The notes under the pieces were generated by a model that saw only the letters and a program-made list of their open reading frames with translations, ran no database searches and was not told the DNA's origin. This document shows, in pieces, positions 15,635-22,646 of a DNA stretch of 64,000 nt. Made by a program: the position numbers and the translations under genes. The number at the start of each line of letters is the position of its first letter. Position 1 is the stretch's first letter. Location: NCBI RefSeq assembly GCF_040096055.1, contig NZ_JBBMFK010000005.1, forward strand, positions 62,001-126,000, written 5' to 3'. Origin of the DNA: Pseudoflavonifractor intestinihominis. Its GTDB lineage: Bacteria; Bacillota; Clostridia; Oscillospirales; Oscillospiraceae.

Positions 15635-16084
15635 TTACTTCTGCTTCAGCAGCTCCCGGTGGACCGCCTTGGCGATGAGCTCCTGGCCCTCGGGGGACCG
15701 GAGGGTGTCCAGCACGATGGAGCGGAGCAGGTCCTGGACCTGCTTGCTGGAGAGCACCGAGTCCATCACCGTGCCCTGGGGCTGGGCGGAGGGCTGGGCT
15801 TTCCGGGGGGCAGGGGTGGGGACGTGGACCGGCTCGTCCTGGGGCACGGCGCCGCTCATCCAGTCCTCCTGGCGGGTGGGATCGCTGCTCTCGCCCCGCA
15901 GGTAGAACAGGGACACACCGAAGTAATTGGCCATCTTCTCCTGCTGCTCCTTGGTGGGGGTCTGGCGGCCGGTCTCAAATTTCTCAAAGGCGCCCTTGGG
16001 GAAGCCCAGAGCGGCGGCCGCTGCCGGGCGGCTCAGGCCCTTGGCGGTGCGGAGCTCCTCAATGCGCTGCGCAAGTGTAACCAT
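15635..16084 (-). CDS. XRE-family helix-turn-helix regulator
   Basis: A 149-residue protein with an N-terminal lambda-repressor-like HTH (residues ~5-62: RIEELRTAKGLSRPAAAAAL ... YFGVSLFYLRG). It is joined by a proline-rich linker to a C-terminal helical segment (VMDSVLSSKQVQDLLRSIVL onward) that may oligomerise. No membrane segment. ATG 16084 follows AAAGGGAG; longer frames upstream lack a ribosome site. Its target is unknown. It ends convergently with rnr and has a promoter with perfect TATAAT. Confidence 0.85.
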   Translation of the reverse strand: MVTLAQRIEELRTAKGLSRPAAAAALGFPKGAFEKFETGRQTPTKEQQEKMANYFGVSLFYLRGESSDPTRQEDWMSGAVPQDEPVHVPTPAPRKAQPSAQPQGTVMDSVLSSKQVQDLLRSIVLDTLRSPEGQELIAKAVHRELLKQK

Positions 16085-16120
16085 GAAACAAACTCCCTTT
16101 CGGTTGATCTGACAGGCCAT

Positions 16121-16149
16121 ATTATACCGCCCCGGGCCATCTGCCGCAA
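16121..16149 (-). promoter_or_regulatory. SigA promoter of the XRE regulator
   Basis: TTGCGG (16149-16144), 17 bases, TATAAT (16126-16121) on the minus strand. Confidence 0.7.
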
Positions 16150-16210
16150 GAGCGGAGCGGGGCGGGTTTCCACCGGAGGGGCGGAAAATGTGGAAACACG
16201 ACCGGGGCGG

Positions 16211-16252
16211 AAAAAAGAAAGCGGGACGCATTCCATTCGGAATGCGTCCCGC
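16211..16252 (-). terminator. Terminator of the rpsF-ssb-rpsR operon
   Basis: A perfect 14-bp stem (16252-16239 with 16234-16221), loop of four, then TTTCTTTTTT on the minus strand. Confidence 0.9.
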
Positions 16253-16265
16253 CGGTGTGACGGAA

Positions 16266-16505
16266 TTAGTCGGTCACGTAGGGCAGCAGAGCGATCTGAC
16301 GGGCCCGCTTGATGGCCTCGGTCAGCTGACGCTGATGCATGGCACAGGTGCCGGTGGTACGGCGGGGCAGGATCTTGGAACGCTCAGAGAGGAAGCGGCG
16401 CAGCTTCACCGCGTCCTTGTAATCGATGTGCTCGACCTTGTCCACACAGAAGGTGCAAACCTTGCGGCGCTTCCGGCCGCGGGGACGCTCTCTATCCATA
16501 GCCAT
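16266..16505 (-). CDS. rpsR: 30S ribosomal protein S18
   Basis: A 79-residue basic protein with the S18 core (CTFCVDKVEHIDYKD, RFLSERSKILPRRTTGTC, QRQLTEAIKRARQIALLPY). It binds 16S rRNA as a heterodimer with S6 on the platform of the small subunit. The cysteine-containing N-terminus (C17, C20) resembles zinc-binding S18 variants, though C-x2-C plus later C is the only evidence. Third gene of rpsF-ssb-rpsR, 91 bases after ssb. Confidence 0.98.
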   Translation of the reverse strand: MAMDRERPRGRKRRKVCTFCVDKVEHIDYKDAVKLRRFLSERSKILPRRTTGTCAMHQRQLTEAIKRARQIALLPYVTD

Positions 16506-16596
16506 GGTAGCAAAACCTCCGTTTCGTGGGGCGATGACCCCTTGATGTCATAGGGCACGCGGATGCGGCCCGGAATGTTGTGTGTGGGCTGCCCCT

Positions 16597-17082
16597 TTAG
16601 AAGGGCAGCTCGCCGTCGTCGTCGGCCAGGTCGCCGAACTCGTTGCCGGCAGGGCCGGCGGGCGCGGCGTAGCCCGTGGACGGGGCGGGGGCGGGAGGCG
16701 GCGCATAGCCGCCGGGCGCGCCGTAGGCGGGGGCGGAATAGCCGCCGGCCTCAGCGTCCCGCTTGGAGTCGCCGAAGTAGACATTGTCCGCGACCACCTC
16801 GGCGGAGCGGCGCTTGCCGCCCTCCTTGTCGGTCCAGTCGCGGATCTGCAGCCGGCCCTCCACCACGGCCATGCGGCCCTTGGTGAAGAAGCGGGAGACG
16901 AACTCGGCCGTCTGCCGCCAGGCCACGACGTCGATGAAATCGGTGGCCTTCTCGCCGGTCTGCTTGTCCTTGAAGTCCCGGTCCACGGCCAGGGAGAAGG
17001 AGGCCACAGGGGTCCCCGTCTGGGTGTGCCGCAGCTCGGGATCACGGGTCAGACGGCCCATGAGAATAATGCGGTTAAGCAT
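16597..17082 (-). CDS. ssb: Single-stranded DNA-binding protein
   Basis: A 161-residue SSB. The OB fold spans residues 1-105 (NRIILMGRLTRDPELRHT, FIDVVAWRQTAEFVSRFFTKG). A glycine/proline/alanine/tyrosine-rich disordered linker and the acidic tip DDDGELPF follow; the tip is the docking tail for replication and repair partners. It acts as a tetramer on single-stranded DNA at forks. It sits between rpsF and rpsR as in many Firmicutes, ten bases after the rpsF stop. Confidence 0.98.
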   Translation of the reverse strand: MLNRIILMGRLTRDPELRHTQTGTPVASFSLAVDRDFKDKQTGEKATDFIDVVAWRQTAEFVSRFFTKGRMAVVEGRLQIRDWTDKEGGKRRSAEVVADNVYFGDSKRDAEAGGYSAPAYGAPGGYAPPPAPAPSTGYAAPAGPAGNEFGDLADDDGELPF

Positions 17083-17092
17083 ATCTTCCTCC

Positions 17093-17389
17093 TTACTCGT
17101 CCTTGCAGACGATCAGGGAGCGGACAACGCCGTCGGTAATGCGGAAGATACGATCCAGCTCCAGGGGGAAGCTGGGGGCGGAAGTAAAGGTCATGAGGAC
17201 GTAGTAGCCGTCGTTCTTGTCGTTGATGGGATAGGCCAGACGGCGCTTGCCCCACTCGTCGACCTCGGTCAGAGTGCCGTTGGACTCCACCAGGTTCTTG
17301 AACTTGGCCACGAGGGCGGCGGTAGCCTCCTCGCCCAGATCGGCGTCCAGAATGTAGACGGCCTCGTAGTTCGCGCTGAGCTTTGCCAT
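17093..17389 (-). CDS. rpsF: 30S ribosomal protein S6
   Basis: A 98-residue S6 with the alpha/beta ferredoxin-like fold (NYEAVYILDADLGEEATAAL, GKRRLAYPINDKNDGYYVLM, LDRIFRITDGVVRSLIV). It partners S18 on the 30S platform. ATG 17389 is preceded by AAGGAGGTG. First gene of the operon, behind a good promoter and a short structured leader that may be bound by the S6:S18 complex. Confidence 0.97.
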   Translation of the reverse strand: MAKLSANYEAVYILDADLGEEATAALVAKFKNLVESNGTLTEVDEWGKRRLAYPINDKNDGYYVLMTFTSAPSFPLELDRIFRITDGVVRSLIVCKDE

Positions 17390-17417
17390 GTTTTGTGCAC
17401 CTCCTTATGGACGTATG

Positions 17418-17440
17418 GCCCTCATATCTCGGATGAGGGC
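17418..17440 (-). promoter_or_regulatory. Candidate S6:S18 autoregulatory leader hairpin
   Basis: In the rpsF leader an 8-bp stem GCCCTCAT/ATGAGGGC encloses CCGAGAT. A conserved CCG in a hairpin next to the rpsF start is the hallmark of the S6:S18-binding leader motif known in many bacteria. Only the hairpin and the CCG were recognised; the full consensus was not verified. Confidence 0.5.
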
Positions 17441-17480
17441 AAGGATGAGTTGTCTGTATTGAATACAAACAAGCTATACT

Positions 17481-17508
17481 ATTATATAAGAAATTCAATA
17501 ATTGTCAA
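17481..17508 (-). promoter_or_regulatory. SigA promoter of rpsF-ssb-rpsR
   Basis: TTGACA (17508-17503), 16 bases, TATAAT (17486-17481) on the minus strand. Confidence 0.85.
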
Positions 17509-17550
17509 TGGGAAAAGTCTAAAATTTATTAAAATATAAAATTAAAATTT

Positions 17551-17580
17551 TTGAGAAATAAACAGTGAATATGGTAAAAT
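17551..17580 (+). promoter_or_regulatory. Promoter of the AT-rich 17.6-18.6 kb transcript
   Basis: TTGAGA (17551-17556), 18 bases, TAAAAT (17575-17580), in strongly AT-rich DNA. Confidence 0.55.
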
Positions 17581-17612
17581 TAAAACAAATAATATTATTA
17601 TATTATCCATTT

Positions 17613-17649
17613 AGGAGGTGATAGCAATGATGATGCTATAAAATAGCAT
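17613..17649 (+). promoter_or_regulatory. Four-codon leader ORF with ideal ribosome site and overlapping hairpin
   Basis: AGGAGGTGAT (17613-17622) is a ten-base perfect complement of the 16S rRNA tail. It is followed at eight-base spacing from AGGAGG by ATG ATG ATG CTA TAA (17627-17641), encoding MMML. The last codons lie in a 7-bp hairpin (17633-17639 with 17643-17649, loop AAA). The next gene starts 46 bases downstream with its own AAAGGAGG. Such a strong site spent on a four-residue ORF suggests translational control or ribosome loading; the role is inferred. Confidence 0.45.
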
Positions 17650-17695
17650 TTGCTTACTTAAGGCGAGAAGATGACATGCGGTAAAGGAGGAAAAA

Positions 17696-18115
17696 ATGAA
17701 ATGCACTACACGAAAAGCTACCAATTTTATTCTTGCAATTGTAATGCTCTCCAGCCTCATGGTAAGCGGTGCATCGGCAGCGGCGGAACGCCCAAATTTG
17801 AACGGTCCAGAAGACCAAACAGCTCAGTATAACCCTGCACTTTACACAGAATACACGATACAATTTGATGATGGGCAGGAACAAGGGGGAAGCGCGGCTG
17901 GAATCGCACCTTGCAGTGTGCCGGACGAGAGTAATATTGAAGCCGCAAAGGATTTCGTTACGTCGCTGGATTTGCAGGAAAAGGGATATGGGTATATAGA
18001 AGAATCTTGCCTTAGACAACTTGAAGACTTTGATGAAAGCGGAAGTATTGTGCTTGAATCGTATACTGTACTGGTACCCCAAGACAATGAATCTAGTATG
18101 AATGTATTGGTATGA
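17696..18115 (+). CDS. Exported protein of unknown function (AT-rich gene)
   Basis: A 139-residue protein with a clear signal peptide: KCTTRK basic start, a hydrophobic helix FILAIVMLSSLMV and an AxA cleavage site near residue 28 (SGASA-AA). The mature part is acidic (FDESGS, EESCLRQLEDFDES), has two cysteines, and ends with VPQDNESSMNVLV. I recognise no family. Base composition is distinctly more AT-rich than the housekeeping neighbours, suggesting a separate origin. ATG 17696 has AAAGGAGG at ideal spacing. The next gene begins five bases after its stop. Confidence 0.7.
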   Translation: MKCTTRKATNFILAIVMLSSLMVSGASAAAERPNLNGPEDQTAQYNPALYTEYTIQFDDGQEQGGSAAGIAPCSVPDESNIEAAKDFVTSLDLQEKGYGYIEESCLRQLEDFDESGSIVLESYTVLVPQDNESSMNVLV

Positions 18116-18119
18116 AGCC

Positions 18120-18566
18120 ATGAAAACAAAACGACTTATCCGTAACTGCGTCATAGGGGCCGCAGTCGTGGTGCTTCTCTTCCTGTTTCTGCCCCGCCCC
18201 GTGTCCCTGCTGCTGTCCGGTCCCCTGGATGAGGTCAACCATATGGGGCTCTTGTACACATCAGAGGACGCCGACAACCGATTTCAGGATGCTGATCTGA
18301 CGGAGGAGCAGGCGGACAGGGCGCGCGCCGCGCTGGAGGGCATGGTGGTCTGGTACAGCCCTGATTTTTCCCACTTTGCCGGGTGGATTCCCGTGCCCAA
18401 CTATGAGCTGCTGCTCTTCCGGGACGACGCGGCAAACAGGGAGGAATACGGCAAGCTTACCTTTGACCAGAGGGGATATCTCTATAAGCCCAACGGGGCA
18501 CGTTACCGGATTCTCTCTGGCGGGGAGGAGCTTCTGGCGGTTTTTCAGGCCTGTATTTCAGAATAA
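18120..18566 (+). CDS. Membrane-anchored protein of unknown function
   Basis: A 148-residue protein with a basic N-terminus (MKTKRLIRN) and one hydrophobic helix (residues ~10-30), probably an uncleaved signal anchor. A soluble domain follows with aromatic and glycine-rich strands (WYSPDFSHFAGWIPVPNYEL, LTFDQRGYLYKPNGARYR). The family is not recognised. ATG 18120 lacks a strong ribosome site and lies five bases beyond the previous stop, so translation is probably coupled; ATG 18102, overlapping the previous gene, is the alternative start. Composition returns to GC-rich along the gene. Confidence 0.65.
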   Translation: MKTKRLIRNCVIGAAVVVLLFLFLPRPVSLLLSGPLDEVNHMGLLYTSEDADNRFQDADLTEEQADRARAALEGMVVWYSPDFSHFAGWIPVPNYELLLFRDDAANREEYGKLTFDQRGYLYKPNGARYRILSGGEELLAVFQACISE

Positions 18567-18606
18567 CACGCGGAGAGACCGCAGCGTCAGCAGAGCGATT
18601 CAGGAC

Positions 18607-18640
18607 ACCGGGCCGGGGAGCTTCCCCGGCCCGGTTTTTT
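18607..18640 (+). terminator. Intrinsic terminator
   Basis: A perfect 13-bp GC-rich stem (18607-18619 with 18623-18635) then TTTTTT. Downstream, 18641-18808 holds an AT hairpin (about 18646-18670) and a GC-rich hairpin (about 18727-18760, GGGCGGA paired with TCCGCCC) in the leader of the next gene. Confidence 0.88.
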
Positions 18641-18808
18641 GCCGGGAAAAATTTTTTGAAAAAATTTTTGCCGCCGTGCAATAAAACCTCCGCCCCGTCC
18701 GTTAATGGTGCAGAAGGGCACACAAGGGGCGGACCTCTCCCGGGGGAGGGCGCTCCGCCCACACACCATAACAAATTCTCAAACGGGTAAAGAAAGGAAG
18801 TATCGAGT

Positions 18809-19606
18809 ATGAAAAAGAATTTCTTCAGTGGTTTCGGCGCCGGTATCCTCACCACCGCTCTCGTGCTGGGCCTGGGCGTGTCCGCCTTTGCCGCCAGCCG
18901 CAACATCACCGTGGACGACAACATCCGCGTGACCATCAACGGCGCGGTCTTCTCCCCCAAGGACGCCAACGGTAAGGCTGTGGACCTCTTCTCCTATAAC
19001 GGTACCACCTACGCCCCCGTCCGGGCCATCTGTGAGGCCGCCGGCCTTCAGGTGGAGTACGACTCCGCCACCTACACCGCCGTCCTCACCACCGCTGACC
19101 GGGTGGCCGCCTCCGACCCCAACTCCGGCAGCTACATCGGTGCGGACAAGGCCAAGAGTATCGCCCTGGCTGACGCGGGCGTCAACGCCGCCGACGCCGT
19201 GTTCCTCAAGGCCAAGCTGGACCGGGACGACGGCCGGGTGGAGTACGAGGTGGAGTTCTACAGCGGCAGCAAGGAGTATGACTATGACATCGACGCCCTC
19301 ACCGGCTCCATCCTCAGCCGTGACTGGGAGCTGGACGACTACTATCTGGGCGGCGCCCACAACAGCGGAACCGCCACCGGCAGCACGGGCAGCAGCGCCA
19401 ATCCCGACGTGATCACCGCCGAGGAGGCCAAGGCCATCGCCAAGGCCAAGGCCCCCTCCACCGCCACGGTGGTCAAGTGCGAGCTGGACAAGGACGACGG
19501 CCGCTGGGTCTATGAGCTGGAACTGCGGGACGGCCGCACCGAGTACGAGTGCGACATCAACGCCGTCACCGGCGTCATCCTGGACTGGGAAGTGGACCAC
19601 GACTAA
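18809..19606 (+). CDS. Exported protein with stalk domain and two PepSY domains
   Basis: A 265-residue exported protein. Residues 1-29 form a signal peptide ending SAFAA. Residues ~30-100 form a copper-amine-oxidase-N-like stalk domain (VTINGAVFSPKDANGKAVDL, YNGTTYAPVRAICEAAGLQV). Two PepSY repeats follow: the first with A-K-SIALADAGV and EYEVEFYSGSKEYDYDIDAL, the second, after a Gly/Ser linker, with YELELRDGRTEYECDINAVTG. PepSY domains occur in secreted proteins and protease inhibitors; the exact role is unknown. It has its own leader and terminator. Confidence 0.87.
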   Translation: MKKNFFSGFGAGILTTALVLGLGVSAFAASRNITVDDNIRVTINGAVFSPKDANGKAVDLFSYNGTTYAPVRAICEAAGLQVEYDSATYTAVLTTADRVAASDPNSGSYIGADKAKSIALADAGVNAADAVFLKAKLDRDDGRVEYEVEFYSGSKEYDYDIDALTGSILSRDWELDDYYLGGAHNSGTATGSTGSSANPDVITAEEAKAIAKAKAPSTATVVKCELDKDDGRWVYELELRDGRTEYECDINAVTGVILDWEVDHD

Positions 19607-19620
19607 ACCCGAAACAGCAA

Positions 19621-19654
19621 AAATCCGCCCCTGCCAAGCGGCAGGGGCGGATTT
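19621..19654. terminator. Bidirectional terminator
   Basis: A perfect 15-bp stem (19621-19635 with 19640-19654), AAGC loop, between the convergent PepSY gene and galU. Confidence 0.87.
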
Positions 19655-19669
19655 CTTATAAAATCAGCT

Positions 19670-20539
19670 TCAGAGCAGCTCCGCCTTCTCCTTGATGAAG
19701 CCCCTGAGCCATGCGCCGGTCTCAGGGTGGTCCAGAGCGAAGTCGATGGTGGCCTCCAGGAAGCCCTTCAGGTTGCCCGTGTCGTAACGGCGGCCCTCAA
19801 AGTCCACCGCCACCATCCGGCTCTGGCGGCACAGGGTGCGCAGGCCGTCGGTCAGCTGGATCTCGCCGCCGTAGCCCGGGGCCTGGTGCTCCAGAATGTC
19901 GAAGATGTCGGGGGTGAGGACGTACCGGCCCAGGATGGCGTAGTTGGAGAACATCTCCGTGGGCGCGGGCTTCTCGTTCATGTCGGATACGGAGAAGATC
20001 CGGTCCTCCAGGGGCTGGATCTTCACCGAGGAGTACTTGCTGATGGCCTCGGTGGCCACCTTCTGCACGCCCACGCAGGAGGCGTTGTACTTCTCCGCCG
20101 CCTCAATGAGCTGCTTCATCACCGGCTTGCGGGCCCGCATGATGTCATCGCCCAGGAGCACGGCAAAGGGCTCGTCCCCCACAAAGCGGCGGGCCCGGGA
20201 GATGGCGTGTCCCAGACCCTTGGTCTCCTTCTGCCGGACGTAGAAGATGTTGGCCAGGTCGGCGGCCCGCCGCACCTCCGCCAGCTCCTTCTCCTTGCCG
20301 GCCTGGTTCAGCCGGGTCTCCAGCTCGGGGTAGTAGTCGAAGTAGTCGTCCATGGCCGACTTGGCCCGGTTGGTGACGATCAGGATGTCCTCAATACCGG
20401 CGGCCACGGCCTCCTCAATGATGTACTGGATCACCGGCTTGTCCACCATGGGCAGCATCTCCTTGGGCACCGTTTTGGTGGCGGGGAGCATGCGGGTGCC
20501 CAGGCCGGCGGCGGGAATGACAGCTTTACGGACCTTCAT
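19670..20539 (-). CDS. galU: UTP-glucose-1-phosphate uridylyltransferase
   Basis: A 289-residue nucleotidyltransferase that makes UDP-glucose for surface polysaccharides and glycolipids. The nucleotide-binding motif AAGLGTRMLPATK with the catalytic KEMLP lysine is at residues 10-29. VDKPVIQYIIEEAVAAGIE, KGLGHAISRAR and the VLLGDDI aspartate pair also match bacterial GalU. ATG 20539 follows TGGAGG. It lies 43 bases downstream of queT on the same strand. With glf it supplies sugar nucleotides for the envelope. Confidence 0.96.
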   Translation of the reverse strand: MKVRKAVIPAAGLGTRMLPATKTVPKEMLPMVDKPVIQYIIEEAVAAGIEDILIVTNRAKSAMDDYFDYYPELETRLNQAGKEKELAEVRRAADLANIFYVRQKETKGLGHAISRARRFVGDEPFAVLLGDDIMRARKPVMKQLIEAAEKYNASCVGVQKVATEAISKYSSVKIQPLEDRIFSVSDMNEKPAPTEMFSNYAILGRYVLTPDIFDILEHQAPGYGGEIQLTDGLRTLCRQSRMVAVDFEGRRYDTGNLKGFLEATIDFALDHPETGAWLRGFIKEKAELL

Positions 20540-20582
20540 AGCGAAAACCTCCAGCTCGTGCGGGCGGAGGACCGCCCGCGGT

Positions 20583-21122
20583 TTACAGGTGTGCCATATG
20601 TGCGGCGGGGATCATGGGACGGAAGAACTTGACCTTGGGCAGGGCCTTCAGCAGCACGGTGCCCAGCACATAGCAGGCCACGGCCTCGCCCACCACAAAG
20701 GTCCACATGTTGAACCAGTAGGAGGCCCAGAAGGCGCCGTTGACAGCGCCCGCCTCCGCCCAGGCCCACATGGGGGGCAGCAGCAGGGCGTTCATCACGA
20801 TGGGGGGCAGGGCGGCCAGGTACCACCGGGGCATCTTCATGGTCAGCCAGGCGGCAATGGCGGTGGCCAGCGTGCCCACGATCATGTCGATGGGGCCGTA
20901 GGGGGAGAGGACGTTGGTCAGCAGACAGCCCAGCGCAACCCCGGGCGCAGTGGCGGGGAAGAGGAAGGGCAGCACGGTGAGCGCCTCCCCCAGCCGCACC
21001 TGGACGGGCCCGAAGGTGAGCTGAAAGATGTTGCCGAAGTAGCACAGCACGAAGTACACGGCCGCCACCACAGCGGCCAGGGTCAGCTCCCTGACGGTGA
21101 ATTTGCGGTTGGAAACGATCAT
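20583..21122 (-). CDS. queT: QueT-family queuosine-precursor transporter
   Basis: A 179-residue integral membrane protein of the QueT (DUF988) family, the substrate-binding S component of an energy-coupling-factor importer for preQ0/preQ1-type precursors. It has six helices with the conserved start FTVRELTLAAVVAAVYFVL and the motifs FGPVQVRLGEALTVLPF and GLLLTNVLSPYGP-type (here GCLLTNVLSPYGPIDMIVG). ATG 21122 has GGAGG at good spacing; longer frames have no ribosome site. The leader (21155-21233) is structured as expected for preQ1 control. No ECF ATPase genes are in the window. Confidence 0.88.
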   Translation of the reverse strand: MIVSNRKFTVRELTLAAVVAAVYFVLCYFGNIFQLTFGPVQVRLGEALTVLPFLFPATAPGVALGCLLTNVLSPYGPIDMIVGTLATAIAAWLTMKMPRWYLAALPPIVMNALLLPPMWAWAEAGAVNGAFWASYWFNMWTFVVGEAVACYVLGTVLLKALPKVKFFRPMIPAAHMAHL

Positions 21123-21154
21123 AGAAAACAATACCTCCAATTTTATCTTTAGAA

Positions 21155-21233
21155 TGCGCGCGCCGCGCACAGTGGAACAGGTCCCTACCCCGGAGGCATG
21201 GCGCATACGCCCCCGGACGGCTATCTCTGTTCC
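21155..21233 (-). promoter_or_regulatory. Structured queT leader, candidate preQ1-type riboswitch
   Basis: On the minus strand GGAACAG (21233-21227) pairs with CTGTTCC (21180-21174). The pair encloses an 8-bp hairpin with one wobble (21216-21209 with 21197-21190), and a second hairpin TGCGCG/CGCGCA (21169-21155) follows. It ends about 15 bases before the GGAGG of queT, so translational control is possible. queT is a known target of all three preQ1 riboswitch classes; this fold does not match preQ1-I and may be preQ1-III-like. The class is not confirmed. Confidence 0.5.
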
Positions 21234-21316
21234 GGTTGGACCGGGTTTTGGGAACCGGTCGAAGGTATTGTAGCATGGTTTTTCCCAAAAGGAAAGTGGA
21301 AAAGGCAATAAACAGG

Positions 21317-21352
21317 AAAACAGCGCGCCCCGCTCTGCGGGGCGCGCTGTTT
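21317..21352 (-). terminator. Terminator of the rubredoxin gene
   Basis: A 16-bp stem (AAACAGCGCGCCCCGC paired with GCGGGGCGCGCTGTTT), loop of three, then TTTTCC on the minus strand. Confidence 0.82.
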
Positions 21353-21364
21353 ATGCGCGGAACA

Positions 21365-21523
21365 TTACATGGGAGAAAAGCTGTCCTTACCCACCTGGCA
21401 CAGGGGGCAGACCCAATCCTCGGGCACATCCTCCCAGGCGGTGCCGGGGGCCACGCCGTTGTCGGGATCGCCGACCTCGGGATCGTAGATATAACCGCAG
21501 ATATCGCAGACGTACTTGCCCAT
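21365..21523 (-). CDS. Rubredoxin
   Basis: A 52-residue electron carrier with one iron held by four cysteines: CDICG near residues 6-10 and CPLCQVG near 39-45. The conserved YIYDPEVGDPDNGVAPGTAW and FEDVPEDWVC-type segment (here WEDVPEDWVC) lie between them. It works in the cytoplasm with oxygen- or peroxide-reducing proteins in anaerobes. ATG 21523 has AAAGGAG seven bases upstream; the longer open frame lacks any support. Single gene with its own terminator. Confidence 0.96.
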   Translation of the reverse strand: MGKYVCDICGYIYDPEVGDPDNGVAPGTAWEDVPEDWVCPLCQVGKDSFSPM

Positions 21524-21579
21524 GGGATATCGCTCCTTTACTTTCAAAATTCGTCGCCCGGCCAGGGATACCTTGCCGC

Positions 21580-21608
21580 TTGTCGCCGGGGTGGCTTTAT
21601 GATACAAT
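21580..21608 (+). promoter_or_regulatory. SigA promoter of the dus gene
   Basis: TTGTCG (21580-21585), 17 bases, TACAAT (21603-21608). Confidence 0.65.
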
Positions 21609-21640
21609 GGCGGTAATCCTTTTGTCAACTGAGGTTTGCA

Positions 21641-22612
21641 GTGAAAATTAAAAATGTTACAATAAATTCAAAATTGTGCCTGGCGCCCATGGCCGGCGTC
21701 ACCGATCTGGCCTTCCGCACCATCTGCCGGGAGCTGGGCGCCGGGTACACCGTCACCGAGATGGTCAGCGCCAAGGCCCTGTGCTACCAGGACAGGAAGT
21801 CCGTCCCTCTGCTGGAGCTGGGGGATGGGGAGCACCCCGCCGCCGCCCAGATCTTCGGCAGCGACGAGAAGTGCATGGAGGAGGCCGCCGCCATCGCCGG
21901 GGAGGTGTCCGGCGCGGACATCATCGACGTCAACATGGGCTGCCCCGTGCCCAAGGTGGCCAACTCGGGCGACGGCTCCGGCCTGATGCGGGATGTGGAC
22001 AAGGCGGTCCGGGTGGCCGAGGCGGTGGTGCGCGGGGCGGGCGACCGGCCAGTCACCGTCAAGTTCCGCCTGGGCTGGGACAAGGGCTCCATCAACTGCG
22101 TGGAGTTTGCAAAGGCCATGGAGGCCGCCGGCGTGTCCGCTGTGGCGGTCCACGGCCGCACCCGCACCCAGATGTACGCCGGCACCGCCAACTGGGACTA
22201 TATCCGGGAGGTAAAGCAGGCGGTGTCCATCCCGGTCATCGCCAACGGCGACGTGTTCGACGCCCAGGCCGCGGTGCGCATCCTGCGGTACACCGGCGCG
22301 GACATGGCCATGATCGGCCGGGGCTGCTTCGGAAACCCCTGGGTGTTTCAGCAGGCCAAAGCCGCTCTGGAGGGGGAGGAGATCCCGCCCCTGCCGCCCC
22401 TGGCGGAGCGGGTGGACACGGCGGTGCGGCAGTTTGAGCTGGCCGCCGCCCACAAGGGGGAGCACATCGCCTGCCTGGAGGCCAGAAAGCAGTACGCCTG
22501 GTATCTGAAGGGCGTGGCCTTCGCCGGGTACTACAAGGAGCAGATCAGCCACATCAATACCCTGGAGGACATCTATCACATTACAGCGGGTATTAAACGG
22601 GACCTGAAATAA
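21641..22612 (+). CDS. tRNA dihydrouridine synthase (DusB-like)
   Basis: A 323-residue FMN-dependent TIM-barrel enzyme that reduces uridines in the tRNA D-loop. It begins at GTG 21641 with a modest GAGG site. LAPMAGVTDLAFRTICRELG is the FMN-binding start. MGCPVPKVANSGDGSGLM holds the catalytic cysteine, and VHGRTRTQMYAG, VIANGDVFD and MIGRGCFGNPW bind FMN phosphate. Motif order matches Firmicute DusB/Dus1. The ECF sigma gene follows 34 bases later, so read-through is possible. Confidence 0.94.
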   Translation: MKIKNVTINSKLCLAPMAGVTDLAFRTICRELGAGYTVTEMVSAKALCYQDRKSVPLLELGDGEHPAAAQIFGSDEKCMEEAAAIAGEVSGADIIDVNMGCPVPKVANSGDGSGLMRDVDKAVRVAEAVVRGAGDRPVTVKFRLGWDKGSINCVEFAKAMEAAGVSAVAVHGRTRTQMYAGTANWDYIREVKQAVSIPVIANGDVFDAQAAVRILRYTGADMAMIGRGCFGNPWVFQQAKAALEGEEIPPLPPLAERVDTAVRQFELAAAHKGEHIACLEARKQYAWYLKGVAFAGYYKEQISHINTLEDIYHITAGIKRDLK

Positions 22613-22646
22613 CAAAACGGAATTAGAAAAAGGCAGGTGAGAGGGA

